Positions 26,820 to 35,629 of a DNA stretch of 64,000 nucleotides are shown here, piece after piece (within the stretch, counting starts at the first letter, position 1; each line of letters begins with the position of its first letter). The position numbers and the translations under genes were made by a program. The stretch is from JACVRW01 sp963803245 (GTDB taxonomy: Bacteria; Actinomycetota; Thermoleophilia; Solirubrobacterales; Thermoleophilaceae). The notes under the pieces were generated by a model. It had not been told where the DNA came from, made no database searches, and was given only the letters and a program-made list of their open reading frames with translations. The stretch spans positions 1-64,000 of the forward strand of contig CAWDLI010000011.1 of NCBI GenBank assembly GCA_963803245.1, given 5' to 3'.

Positions 26820-27215
26820 CTACCGGGCGGCCCCCGCCTCGTTCGTGTGGGCCTCGGAGCCTCTGGCCTCGTAGTCCATGACCGGCCGCACCTCGACGCT
26901 TCCGCCCGGCATGGGAATCCGCTTGGCCCAGGCCAGAGCGTCGTCGAGGTCCTTGCAGTCGAGCAGGTAGTAGCCGGCGAGCTGCTCCTTGGTCTCGGCG
27001 AACGGACCGTCGCTGACTATCGGATCGCCGCTCTCCGGGATCCCGACCGTGGTGGCGGTGGAACTCGGCTGAAGGCCCTCGCCACCCAGGTGCACGCCCG
27101 CCTCGATCGTGGCGTTCGTGAAGTTGTCCCAGGCCTTCATGCTCTCGGCCTGCTGCTCCGGCGTGGCCTCGCTCCAGCGGGACTCGTCACCGAACAGCGT
27201 GAGCAGGTACTTCAT
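26820..27215 (-). CDS. YCII/DGPF-domain protein
   Basis: Small cytoplasmic protein (131 aa) of the YCII-related DGPF family: KYLLTLFGDE start, the DGPFAETKEQLAGYYLL signature, and EVRPVM at the end. These dimeric alpha/beta-barrel proteins are encoded beside ECF42 sigma factors; their biochemical role is unknown. A good ribosome site (AGGAGGTT) precedes the ATG. The stop TAG overlaps a GTA that may start the sigma factor. Confidence 0.88.
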   Translation of the reverse strand: MKYLLTLFGDESRWSEATPEQQAESMKAWDNFTNATIEAGVHLGGEGLQPSSTATTVGIPESGDPIVSDGPFAETKEQLAGYYLLDCKDLDDALAWAKRIPMPGGSVEVRPVMDYEARGSEAHTNEAGAAR

Positions 27216-27296
27216 GGGTCGAACCTCCTGTGTTCGTGCGCTGCGCCGATCGCCGCGCTCACCCTAACGACGAACGGGAGGCCCCGAGATCGACAG

Positions 27297-27644
27297 CTAC
27301 TCGATGATCGCGCGAATCTCGACGCATCCGTCGTCGCCGATCGGCAGCTTGGCGGCCCACTCCGCGGCTTCGTCGATCGACGCGCAGTCCAGCACGTAGT
27401 AGCCGCCGAGCTGCTCCTTGCTCTCGGCGAAGGGCCCGTCGGTGACGACGGTCGCGCCGCTCCTCGTCCGGACCGTCTTGGCGCCCGTCGGCGGCTCGAG
27501 GCCCGCCTCCCCCACCAGCACCCCGGACGCCCGAGCCTCCTCCGCGAAGGCGCCGTACGCGGCCAGGGTCGCCTCCATCTCGTCCGGAGGCGTGTCCTGC
27601 CACCACGACGTCTCGTCGGAGTAGATGGCGAGCATGAATCTCAT
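27297..27644 (-). CDS. second YCII/DGPF-domain protein
   Basis: Paralogue of the preceding gene (115 aa) with the same MRFMLAIYSDE opening, DGPFAESKEQLGGYYVLD signature and EIRAI end. It is first in the minus-strand DGPF-DGPF-sigma cluster, separated by an 81-bp gap that may hold a promoter for the second copy. The start ATG is 21 bp from the divergent macro-domain GTG. Confidence 0.88.
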   Translation of the reverse strand: MRFMLAIYSDETSWWQDTPPDEMEATLAAYGAFAEEARASGVLVGEAGLEPPTGAKTVRTRSGATVVTDGPFAESKEQLGGYYVLDCASIDEAAEWAAKLPIGDDGCVEIRAIIE

Positions 27645-27665
27645 CCGTCGGGCAGGATATGCCGC

Positions 27666-28151
27666 GTGGCGCGGCTCGAGGTGGCGCAGGCCGATGTGAC
27701 CAAGCTGGAGGTGGACGCCATCGCGAACGCCGCCAACACGCAGCTCGCGCACGGCGGTGGGGTGGCCGGCGCCATCGCGCGCGCCGGCGGGCCGGAGATC
27801 CAGCGCGAGTCGAACGAGCTGGCCCCGATCGGGCTCGGCGAGGCGGTGGAGACCGGCGCGGGCGCCATGCCCGCGCGCTGGGTGATCCACGCGGCCACGA
27901 TGGAGCTCGGGGGCCCCACCTCGGCGGAGATCGTCGACCGCGCCACCCGCTCGACGCTCGCGGCGGCGGAGCGGCTCGGCTGCCGCTCGCTCGCGCTCGT
28001 GGCCTTCGGAACCGGCGTGGGCGGCTTCCCGCTGGAGGAGGCGGCGCGGATCATGGTGGGCGCCGCGCGCGAGCACGAGGGCGCCCTCGAGCGCATCGTC
28101 TTCGCGGTGCACGGCGACGCGGCCGAGCAGGCCTTCCGCGCCGAGCTGTGA
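27666..28151 (+). CDS. macro-domain protein (ADP-ribose binding/hydrolase)
   Basis: Stand-alone macro domain (161 aa), which binds or removes ADP-ribose and related nucleotides such as O-acetyl-ADP-ribose. Signature elements are visible: QADVTKLEVDAIANAANT, the glycine loop HGGGVAGAI, and the phosphate-contacting FGTGVGGFPLEEAA. The GTG start is 21 bp from the divergent DGPF gene; the stop overlaps the glycerate kinase GTG (GTGA), so both are translated from one message. Confidence 0.88.
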   Translation: MARLEVAQADVTKLEVDAIANAANTQLAHGGGVAGAIARAGGPEIQRESNELAPIGLGEAVETGAGAMPARWVIHAATMELGGPTSAEIVDRATRSTLAAAERLGCRSLALVAFGTGVGGFPLEEAARIMVGAAREHEGALERIVFAVHGDAAEQAFRAEL

Positions 28152-29128
28152 GCGGCCCGGCGCTCGTAGCCCCCGACAGCTTCAAGGGCACGTTCTCTGC
28201 CGCCGAGGTGGCGGCCGCCCTCGCCGCGGGCCTGCGCTCGGCGGGGCGCGAGGCCGTGGAGCTCCCGGTGGCCGACGGCGGCGAGGGCACGATGGACGCG
28301 CTTCTGGCCACGCTCGATGGCGAGCGCCGCAGCGTCACGGTGAGCGATCCGCTCGGACGCCCGGTGAGCGCCGAGTTCGCCCTGCTCCGCGGCGGCCGGA
28401 GCGCACTGGTGGAGATGGCGCGGGCCAGTGGCCTGGCCCTCGTGGCGGAGGCCGACCGCGACGCCTGGCGGTCGAGCACGCGCGGTACCGGCGAGCTGAT
28501 CGCCGCGGCGGCCGCCGCGGGCGCGGAGCACGTGATCGTGACCGTGGGGGGGTCGGCCACCACCGACGGCGGAGCGGGCGCGCTCGAGGCGCTCGACGAG
28601 GCGGGCGTGAAGGTGCAGCTCGAGGTGGTCTGCGACGTGCGCACGCCGTTCGAGGCCGCCCCGCGGGTATTCGCCCCGCAGAAGGGAGCGGACGCCGCGA
28701 CCGTCCGGCGTCTGGAGGGCCGCCTGAAGAAGCTGGCCGGGGGCTGGCCGCGCGATCCCACCGGCGAGCCGATGACCGGAGCCGCTGGAGGCCTCTCGGG
28801 CGGGCTCTGGGCGGCGCGCGGAGCGCGGCTCGTGCCCGGCGCCGCCTTCGTGCTGGACGCCCTGGGCTTCGACGACCTGATGCGCGCGGCCACCTTCGTG
28901 GTGACCGGCGAGGGCAGCCTCGACGAGCAGAGCCTTCAGGGCAAGATCGCCGGCGAGGTGGCCACCCGCTGCCGCCAGAACGGGGTCGCGTGCCACGCCG
29001 TGGTCGGGCGCAGCCGGCTCGACCCGTTCGCCGAGCGCATCCTCGACCTGGCCTCGGTCACGGAGGCCACGACGCTCGAGGAGCTCGAGCATGCCGGGGC
29101 GGCGCTGGTGGCCGAGGTCGCCGGCTAG
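28148..29128 (+). CDS. glycerate kinase (GlxK/GarK type)
   Basis: Phosphorylates D-glycerate with ATP, probably to 2-phosphoglycerate as for this family. The 326 aa are a little shorter than the usual 370-380. The N-terminal APDSFKGTFSAAEVAAAL, VADGGEGTMDAL, VTVGGSATTDGGAGAL and TGEGSLDEQSLQGK motifs are all conserved. It is coupled to the macro-domain gene and converges on the amine oxidase with a 4-nt overlap of stops. A link to the glucosylglycerate genes on the opposite strand nearby is possible (inference). Confidence 0.9.
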   Translation: MSGPALVAPDSFKGTFSAAEVAAALAAGLRSAGREAVELPVADGGEGTMDALLATLDGERRSVTVSDPLGRPVSAEFALLRGGRSALVEMARASGLALVAEADRDAWRSSTRGTGELIAAAAAAGAEHVIVTVGGSATTDGGAGALEALDEAGVKVQLEVVCDVRTPFEAAPRVFAPQKGADAATVRRLEGRLKKLAGGWPRDPTGEPMTGAAGGLSGGLWAARGARLVPGAAFVLDALGFDDLMRAATFVVTGEGSLDEQSLQGKIAGEVATRCRQNGVACHAVVGRSRLDPFAERILDLASVTEATTLEELEHAGAALVAEVAG

Positions 29129-30573
29129 AGCAGCTTGCCGAGCTCGGCGGCCACGCGCTCGCCGGAGCTCACGGCGCCGTCCATGTACCCGCACCACTCG
29201 GAGGCGGTCTCCGTGCCGGCCCAGTGGATCCGTCCCACCGGCTCGCGCAGCGCCGGGCCGTAGTCGAGCAGCACGCCGGGCGGCGCCCAGGCGCCGTAGC
29301 ACCCGCGGCTCCAGGCCTCCTCCATCCAGTTCTGCTCGACGTACGCGCGCGGCGCCTTCGCCTCAGGGCCGAACCAGCGCGCGAACTGGGCGAGCACCGC
29401 TGCTCTGCGCTTGGCCGCGGAGCGCCGGCTCCACAGGCGCGCCTCCTCCCCCTCTATGAACCCCAGCAGCACGCCCTTGCCGCCGGTGGGGGGCGAGTTG
29501 TCGTACGTCACCTTCACGGGCCCGGTGTCGCTCGTGGCCTGGCCGGTGCGCCCGTCGTCGCGCCAGAACGGCTTGTCGTAGACCGCGTGGCACTTGAGCA
29601 CCGAGCCCATCGGCATCCGCTGCGTGAGCTGGTCGCGACGGCCCGGCAGGCCGGGCTGGTAATCGATGCGCGCGGCGAGCGCGGGCGGGACGGTGACCAC
29701 GCAGTAGCGCGCGTCCACGTCCACGCGATCGGACTCGATCCGCACGCCGCGGCGCCCGTGGACGATCCGCCGCACCGGCGAATGGAGCACCACTCGCGAC
29801 CCGAGGGCGGCGGCCACCTTGCGCGAGACGAGCTGGGAGCCGCCCACGAAGCGGCTCTCCTGAGCCCCGTTGGCGGTGTTGATGAGGTTGTCGAAGCTGC
29901 CGGCGGAGTGGACGTAGAAGAGGACGTGCAACAGCGAGACGTCGCGCGGCTCGCCCGCGAACACCGCCTGGATCGAGAGGTCCAGCAGCAGCCGCCCCTC
30001 GTCGGTCTTCATGTTCGCGAGCTTCCAGGTCTCGAGCGTCTGCCCGTCCCATTCGCGCGCCAGCGGCGCCTTCCAGGGGGCGTCGAGCGGCACCTGACCG
30101 GCCATCCGGTCAAGCGCCACCAGGGCCACCGCGATGTCGCCTATCGCGGCCGGCTCCGCCGGCGGGATCGCCCCGGTGTAGGTCTTCAGCGCTCCCGCCC
30201 GGTCGTACACGTTCAGGCCGGTGTTGTAGGTGGGGAAGGTCTTGACGCCTACCGCCTTGGCCAGAGCGGCGATCCGCTTCTGCTGCGGCCCGATCCACTG
30301 GCCGCCGACGTCCACGGGGATGCCGCGCACCTGCTTCGTCCAGGTGCGCCCGCCGACCCGGTCGCGCGCCTCGAGCACGATCACCGAGTGGCCCTGCTTG
30401 CGCAGTGCCCGCGCGGCGCTGAGGCCGGACAGGCCCGCGCCGACCACGGCCACGTCGACCTTCCTGGGGTGGCGAGGCTTGCGCGCCTCGGCCGCCGTGG
30501 GAAGGGCCGCCGCGCCGGCGCCGGTGGCGGCCGCGGTGCCGAGGAGTCCCCGGCGTGTGACGGCTCTAGGCAC
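29125..30573 (-). CDS. Tat-exported flavin monoamine oxidase family protein
   Basis: Predicted exported FAD enzyme (482 aa). The N-terminus carries a twin-arginine signal (TRRGLLGTAAA) so it should fold with FAD before export. Then come the FAD motif VVGAGLSGLSAARAL, LEARDRVGGRTWT, GGQWIGP, and the C-terminal WAGTETASEWCGYMDGAVSSG flavin-attachment-region motif of amine oxidases. Substrates of relatives are amines or L-amino acids. The start lies within the end of the catalase-like gene, so expression is coupled to it. Confidence 0.88.
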   Translation of the reverse strand: MPRAVTRRGLLGTAAATGAGAAALPTAAEARKPRHPRKVDVAVVGAGLSGLSAARALRKQGHSVIVLEARDRVGGRTWTKQVRGIPVDVGGQWIGPQQKRIAALAKAVGVKTFPTYNTGLNVYDRAGALKTYTGAIPPAEPAAIGDIAVALVALDRMAGQVPLDAPWKAPLAREWDGQTLETWKLANMKTDEGRLLLDLSIQAVFAGEPRDVSLLHVLFYVHSAGSFDNLINTANGAQESRFVGGSQLVSRKVAAALGSRVVLHSPVRRIVHGRRGVRIESDRVDVDARYCVVTVPPALAARIDYQPGLPGRRDQLTQRMPMGSVLKCHAVYDKPFWRDDGRTGQATSDTGPVKVTYDNSPPTGGKGVLLGFIEGEEARLWSRRSAAKRRAAVLAQFARWFGPEAKAPRAYVEQNWMEEAWSRGCYGAWAPPGVLLDYGPALREPVGRIHWAGTETASEWCGYMDGAVSSGERVAAELGKLL

Positions 30574-31489
30574 CGGCGGGCTGCTCCGTCGCGCTGCGCC
30601 GCCCGACCGAGGTCCGGTAGGCGCGCGAGCGGAAGTGCAGGATCGGGTCGTCGCTGGTCTCGATGCCGTCCGTGACCCGGATCGGGTCGAACACGAGCAC
30701 GTCCCCGTCCTTCTCGCGCCCGGTCTCCGGTCCGGTCAGCTCGAGCCGCCCCACCTCGACGCGCTCGCGCTCGGCCGGCCACTCGGCGGTCGGGTCGTCA
30801 ACAGGGTCGCCCTCCTCCGCGACCACCACGAGCATCCGGAACGCGGCGCCGGCCCGGGTCACGATGTCCTCCTGCAGGTACTCGCGGCCGCGGCCCTTCG
30901 CGTCCTCCGCGTCGATCCTGCTCTCGCCGGCCTCGGGCTCGAAGCGATAGCGGACGAAGCGCGAGTTGCCGTCGGCGCCGGTCCAGCGGAACGAGTGCAG
31001 CGAGTTGTACGCGCAGGTCACGTAGCTCTCCGGCGGTGTGCTCGACAGGAAGTGCTGGATGTTGGGCAGCGCCTCGGGGTGATCGCCGAGGTACGCGCCG
31101 ACCTTCGCCATGTCCGGCTCGCCGGTCTCCGGATCGGGCTTGCGCACCCGCGCGAACTCGAGGAAGTCCTCGGGCGTGCGCGCGAAGAAGCAGGGCTGGT
31201 CGATCGTGACGACGTCGGTGCGCGAGCCGTCCGGCAGGTAGAACTTGACCGCCATCCCGCGGCCCTCCTGCGCGTAGTCCGCCGCGTGCGGGTTGCCGCT
31301 CCCGTTCGAGAAGCGCACGGTCACGGGCACCGGGTCGCCCGACATGTGCGCCGCCGTCGTGAGCCCGGCGCCGGCCGGCGTGAACGTGCCGGCCATCAGC
31401 GTGCCCTTGGCGTGCGCCGCGCGGTGACCCTCGTGCCTCCCGGTCAGGTCGTTGAGCGCGTTGACGACCTGCTCCGCGAACTCGTCCAT
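30566..31489 (-). CDS. catalase-related peroxidase, SrpA-like
   Basis: Small heme catalase/peroxidase family protein (307 aa, against about 500 for full catalases). It has the core RFSNGSGNP, QEGRGMAVKF, FFARTPEDFLEF and the distal HAKGT region with a likely catalytic histidine. No signal peptide is seen, so it should act in the cytoplasm against peroxides. It overlaps the downstream amine oxidase, which produces hydrogen peroxide, and follows the glucosylglycerate phosphatase gene by 16 bp, suggesting a stress operon. Confidence 0.85.
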   Translation of the reverse strand: MDEFAEQVVNALNDLTGRHEGHRAAHAKGTLMAGTFTPAGAGLTTAAHMSGDPVPVTVRFSNGSGNPHAADYAQEGRGMAVKFYLPDGSRTDVVTIDQPCFFARTPEDFLEFARVRKPDPETGEPDMAKVGAYLGDHPEALPNIQHFLSSTPPESYVTCAYNSLHSFRWTGADGNSRFVRYRFEPEAGESRIDAEDAKGRGREYLQEDIVTRAGAAFRMLVVVAEEGDPVDDPTAEWPAERERVEVGRLELTGPETGREKDGDVLVFDPIRVTDGIETSDDPILHFRSRAYRTSVGRRSATEQPAGA

Positions 31490-31505
31490 GTGCGCACCCT
31501 AATAC

Positions 31506-32306
31506 CTACCGCGACTCGGCCAGCGCCCTCACCACCGCCTCGTAGAAGCCCTCGCCCATCGCGGCTTCGGTGCGCTCCACGTTGCCGGGCGCCGGCGTGC
31601 CGCCGAGCTCCGCATTCGCAACGAGAAAGAACCGTCCCACGACCTCCGCCACGCCGAGGTCCTCCACGGAGTCGCCTACGGCGATGCACTCCTCGGGCGC
31701 GTACCCGCGGGCGCGCATGTGCCGCTCCACGGCCGCGGCCTTGGATGTGACCCCCGGGATCAGGTGGTAGGCGCGCGGGGTGCCCGGCAGGTCGAGCGCC
31801 GTCTCGTCGCGACCGATCGTCCCGTTGTCCACGAGCCGCAGCCCGGCGTGGCCGCGCTCCGCGAGCAGCGCGTTGGCCGCGCCCTCGTCCACGAGGCCGC
31901 GGAACAGGTGCGAGACCTCGCGCTCGAGGTGCCAGGGGGCGTGCGGCTCGATCAGCCCCGGGAACTCGTCGAGGAGCACGGCGGGAGCTCCGGAGGCGGC
32001 GATCTGGGCGTGCACGCTCTCCGTCCCCGGCTCCCACTCGCCGGTGAGCCAGGTGAGCTCGCCGTCGACCACGAGGCCTGACCCCATCTCGAAGATGTAC
32101 GCGCTCTGGCCGAGCAGGCGCGCGTCCTCCATCACCTGCGCGCGCCTGCGCCCCGACTTGATGACCACCTCCGCCCCCGCGCGATGGCAGGCCTCGAGTG
32201 CCCGCGCGGCGAGCAGCGTGAAGCTCCCCTCGGCGTCCCTGAACAGGGACGCGCCACGGCCGAGCAGCGTGCCGTCGAGGTCCGTGTAGACGCAGCGGAT
32301 GGCCAC
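31506..32306 (-). CDS. HAD phosphatase, mannosyl-/glucosyl-3-phosphoglycerate phosphatase type
   Basis: Removes the phosphate in the second step of mannosyl- or glucosylglycerate synthesis. The 266 aa belong to the Cof/MPGP subgroup: nucleophile motif YTDLDGTLL near the start, a C2-type cap, KSGRRRAQVM, and GDSVEDLGVAEVVG with the acidic metal ligands. The GTG start lies 2 bp after the GpgS-like stop, which fixes its pathway assignment. Sugar specificity (glucose or mannose) cannot be read from the sequence. Confidence 0.85.
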   Translation of the reverse strand: MAIRCVYTDLDGTLLGRGASLFRDAEGSFTLLAARALEACHRAGAEVVIKSGRRRAQVMEDARLLGQSAYIFEMGSGLVVDGELTWLTGEWEPGTESVHAQIAASGAPAVLLDEFPGLIEPHAPWHLEREVSHLFRGLVDEGAANALLAERGHAGLRLVDNGTIGRDETALDLPGTPRAYHLIPGVTSKAAAVERHMRARGYAPEECIAVGDSVEDLGVAEVVGRFFLVANAELGGTPAPGNVERTEAAMGEGFYEAVVRALAESR

Positions 32307-32308
32307 GC

Positions 32309-33160
32309 TCAGGCGGCGATGCGCAGGCTGGCGAAGGCCGGGCGCGCCACGAGCGGGCGGCCGGCGTCGAGCAGCCGCCCGTCCCGCCGCAGGCGGTCCG
32401 CCACCACCCGCAGCACCTCGTCGGCCATCGGCCCCAGCTCTGCCAGCGGCTTGTGGCTGTTGCGGCGCACGTCCAGGTCCACCTCGACCATGCCCTCCGT
32501 GCCGCCGAGCAGCTCGTGGGCGTCCAGCAGCATCGCCGTCTCGACCGCGTAGCCGGTGGCAAAGGGAAGCCTGTGGAGGAGCTCGCGCCGCGCCGCCACC
32601 TCGCCCGCCAGCGGCTGGGCGAAGCCGGCCAGCTCGGGGTAGAAGGCGGACAGGAGCGGGCGCGCCATGAGCTCCGTGACCCTCCCGCCGTCCGCGGGCA
32701 GCTCCTGGCCGCCTGGGGTCGCGAACGGACGCCTGAACGTGCCCTTCACGAAGCGCGCGCCCGGGTTCAGGAGCAACGGGCCGAGCATCCCGGTCGCGAA
32801 GTGGGGCGAGAAGCGGCGCGTGTCCGAGTCCATGTAGGCGATCAGCTCGCCGCCGGCCACCGACAGCGCCCGCCACATCGCGTCGCCCTTGCCGAGCGGC
32901 GGTCCCAGCTCCGGCATCAGATCGGCCTCCTGGTGCACTTCCGCGCCGAGGCGCTCGGCCAGGTCCGCGGTGCCGTCCTCGGAGGCGGCGTCCACCACGA
33001 GCACCTGGTCCACGAGCTCCGGGAGCCCCAGCAGGCTCTCGACGATCGGCTCGATCGTGTCGGCCACCTCGCGCGTGGGGAGCACCACCGTGACCGGCTC
33101 CCGCTTGCGCTCCAGCAGCAGTTCCAGGGGGAATTCGGAGTGGTGGTGGAGGCGGATCAA
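32309..33160 (-). CDS. gpgS: glucosyl-3-phosphoglycerate synthase (GT81)
   Basis: Transfers a hexose from an NDP-sugar to 3-phosphoglycerate, the first step to the compatible solute glucosylglycerate (or mannosylglycerate). Landmarks are VTVVLPTREVADTI, VVDAASEDGT, the acceptor-site GKGDAMWRAL, the metal motif YMDSDTRRF and KGTFRRPF. The TTG at 33160 gives the N-terminus (RLHHHSEFP) expected for the family; a GTG at 33199 would overlap the divergent helicase start by 17 bp. First gene of a four-gene minus-strand operon (synthase, phosphatase, catalase-like, amine oxidase). Rubrobacter and mycobacterial relatives make osmolytes or polysaccharide primers this way. Confidence 0.85.
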   Translation of the reverse strand: MIRLHHHSEFPLELLLERKREPVTVVLPTREVADTIEPIVESLLGLPELVDQVLVVDAASEDGTADLAERLGAEVHQEADLMPELGPPLGKGDAMWRALSVAGGELIAYMDSDTRRFSPHFATGMLGPLLLNPGARFVKGTFRRPFATPGGQELPADGGRVTELMARPLLSAFYPELAGFAQPLAGEVAARRELLHRLPFATGYAVETAMLLDAHELLGGTEGMVEVDLDVRRNSHKPLAELGPMADEVLRVVADRLRRDGRLLDAGRPLVARPAFASLRIAA

Positions 33161-33182
33161 GCCGCGCGTACTATGGCAGTCC

Positions 33183-35449
33183 GTGTCCTCCGCTCCCACG
33201 ACCTACGCCTGGGAGCCGGTGCTGGAGAAGGGGCGCGACGAGGAGCTCGTGCGCACCGCCCGCGAGGGTGCTCTGGCCGGGTCGCGCACGCCCGTCCCGG
33301 ACGACCTCCACCCGGCTCTACTCGAGTCCCTCTCCGGGATCGAGACGCTCTGGTCGCACCAGGCCGAGACCCTCGAGGCGGCCCGCCACGGCCACACGAT
33401 CGTGACCACGGGCACGGCCAGCGGCAAGTCGCTCGCGTTCAACCTGCCGGTGCTCGACACGCTCGCGAGCGACCCCGGCGCCCGCGCGCTCTATCTCTAC
33501 CCGACCAAGGCGCTCGCCCAGGACCAGGCGCGCGGACTGGCGCGACTGGGCGCGAAGTTCCTCCGTCAGGCGATCTACGACGGCGACACGCCGAAGGATG
33601 AGCGCGCCGCGATCCGGCGGCGCTCGAATCTCATCCTCACGAACCCGGACATGCTCCACATGGGGGTGCTTCCGAACCACCGCACCTGGGGCGATGTGCT
33701 GGCGAACCTCGCGTGGGTCGTGGTGGACGAGGCCCACGTGTACCGCGGCGTGTTCGGCTCCCACGTGGCCAACGTGCTCCGCCGGCTGCGCAGGCTGGCG
33801 CGCGCCTATGGCAGCGAGCCGCGCTTCCTGCTCACGAGCGCCACGATCGCCAACCCGCGCGAGCTTGCGGAGCGGCTCACCGGACTCGACTTCACCCTCG
33901 TGGACCGCGACGGATCGCCGCGCGCGGAGCGGCGGATCGCGATGTGGAACCCGCCGCTCGTGAACGAGGCGCTCGGCCAGCGCGGTTCAGCGCTCTCCGA
34001 GGCGGCCGACCTGCTCGCCGATCTCGTGCAGCACGACGTGCGCACGATCTGCTTCCTCAACTCGCGCCGCGGCGTGGAGCTGATCCAACGCTTCGCCCAT
34101 CAGCGATTGGAGGCCGCCGGCCGGGCCGACCTGGCCGAGCGGATCGCGCCCTACCGCGCCGGCTACACCCCGGCGCAGCGGCGCGAGCTCGAGCGCCGGC
34201 TGGCCGAGGGCGAGCTGCTCGCGGTGGTGGCCACGAACGCCCTCGAGCTGGGGATCGACATCGGCGAGCTCGACGCCGCCCTCTGCGTGACCTTCCCCGG
34301 CACCGTCGCGAGCCTCCGCCAGATGTGGGGGCGCGCCGGCCGCCGCGCTCCCGGCCTGGCGATGTACGTGGCCGGCGAGGACGCGCTCGACCAGTTCTTC
34401 TGCCGCCACCCGGACGAGTTCCTCGACCGGCCCGTGGAGCAGGCGATCCTCGACCACGAGTCCGAGGAGATCTTCCTCGCCCACCTCGCCGCCGCCGCCT
34501 ACGAGCTGCCGCTGACGGGCGAGGACGCGGCCGTGTTCGGGAGCGGTTGGGAGGCGCAGGCGCGGCGGCTCGTGAGCGTCGGCCGGCTGCGCGAGCGCGC
34601 CGGCCGCTATCTCCCGCGCGGGTCGGGCTACCCGGCGGCATCGATCGCCCTGCGCTCGGCGTCGACCGATTCGGTGGCGATCGTGGACGCCTCGGGCGGC
34701 GAGCTGATCGGAAACGTCGAGGCGTCGCGGGCGCACTCGGCCGTTCATCCAGGGCGCGGTGTACCTCCACATGGGCGCGGCCTACGAGGTCGAGGACCTC
34801 GATCTCGCCTCCGGGCACCGCGGTGGTCAGCCCGTTCCGCGGCGAGTGGTACACGCAGGCCAAGAAGGAGTCCGAGACCTACATCGAGGAGACGCGCGAG
34901 CGGCGCGAGTGCTGCGGCGTGGAGCTCTCGTTCGGGATCGTGTCCGTGACCGAGCAGGTGGTCGGCTACCAGCGCAAGCACGTGACCGACAATCGCGTGC
35001 TCGACCTGCTGGCGCTCGAGCTTCCGGAGCAGGAGTTCGTGACCCAGGCGCTCTGGTACGAGCTGCCCGACACCCTGCTTCAGGACGACTTCGCGCTCGA
35101 CGCGCTCCAGGGCTCGCTCCACGCGGCGGAGCACTCCCAGATCGCGGTGCTGCCGCTGATCGCGATGTGCGACCGCTGGGACATCGGTGGCCTGTCCACC
35201 GCCTTTCACCTCCAGACGGGGCGCGCCACGATCTTCATCTACGACGGCCATCCCGGCGGCGTGGGCCTCACGAGGGCCGGCTACGAGCGCTTCGAGGGGC
35301 TGGTGGACGACGCGCTGCGCCTGATCTCGGAGTGCACCTGCACCTCGGGCTGCCCGTCGTGCGTGCAGTCGCCCAAGTGCGGCAACCTCAACGAGCCGCT
35401 GAACAAGCGCGGCGCGCTCGAGCTCCTCAGCCGCATGGCCTCCTCGTAG
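33183..35449 (+). pseudogene. DEAD/DEAH helicase with DUF1998 domain (MrfA-like), two frame changes
   Basis: Superfamily 2 DNA helicase. The first frame from GTG 33183 has Walker A TGTASGKSLAF, DEAH as VVDEAHVY, TSATIANP, and the helicase C-domain with GRAGR, then a region to EASRAHSAVHPG. At about 34752 the frame moves by one (continuing AVYLHMGAAYEVEDLDL) and at about 34815 by one more (continuing VVSPFRGEWYTQ), ending at 35449 with the Cys-rich CTCTSGCPSCVQSPKC cluster. The joined product of about 750 aa matches MrfA/YprA-type repair helicases. Two indels 65 nt apart in an otherwise perfect gene suggest sequence error, but decay is possible. Confidence 0.8.
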
Positions 35450-35471
35450 GCCGCGCGCTCGACACCAGAAC

Positions 35472-35554
35472 GAGGGGCAGCCACCCGCGGCTAAAGGACC
35501 CGGCCAATCCGCCGATGCCAGAAGCACGGCCCGATTGGGCCGGGTCAACCCCTC
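35472..35554 (+). ncRNA. candidate structured RNA upstream of a strong terminator
   Basis: Eighty-three bases between the helicase stop and an intrinsic terminator form a compact fold. P1: GAGGGG 35472-35477 with CCCCTC 35549-35554. P2: AGCC 35479-35482 with GGCT 35489-35492. P3: GACCCGGCCAATC 35497-35509 with GATTGGGCCGGGTC 35533-35546 (one bulge), prolonged by GCCG/CGGC (35511-35514, 35527-35530) and TGC/GCA around a CAGAA loop. The poly-T of the terminator is on the + strand, so the RNA should be read that way, either as a small RNA or as the helicase 3' end. I do not recognise the family. Confidence 0.45.
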
Positions 35555-35577
35555 AAGCTGCGGCCCTAGCCGCCGCG

Positions 35578-35620
35578 CCCCGTCCCCACCGGCTGGTCCG
35601 GTGGGGGCGGGGCTTTTTTA
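35578..35620 (+). terminator. intrinsic (Rho-independent) terminator
   Basis: A 15-bp GC-rich stem (CCCCGTCCCCACCGG 35578-35592 with CCGGTGGGGGCGGGG 35598-35612, one G-U or mismatch) with loop CTGGT is followed by C and six T residues (35614-35619). The T run is only on the + strand, so it ends the helicase or structured-RNA transcript and does not serve the DUF3352 gene ending at 35630. Confidence 0.9.
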
Positions 35621-35629
35621 TGCCCCGCC

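Noticed and set aside
35578..35620. Terminator serving the DUF3352 gene on the minus strand
   Set aside because: The T run is only on the + strand; the minus-strand reading has no U tract after the stem.
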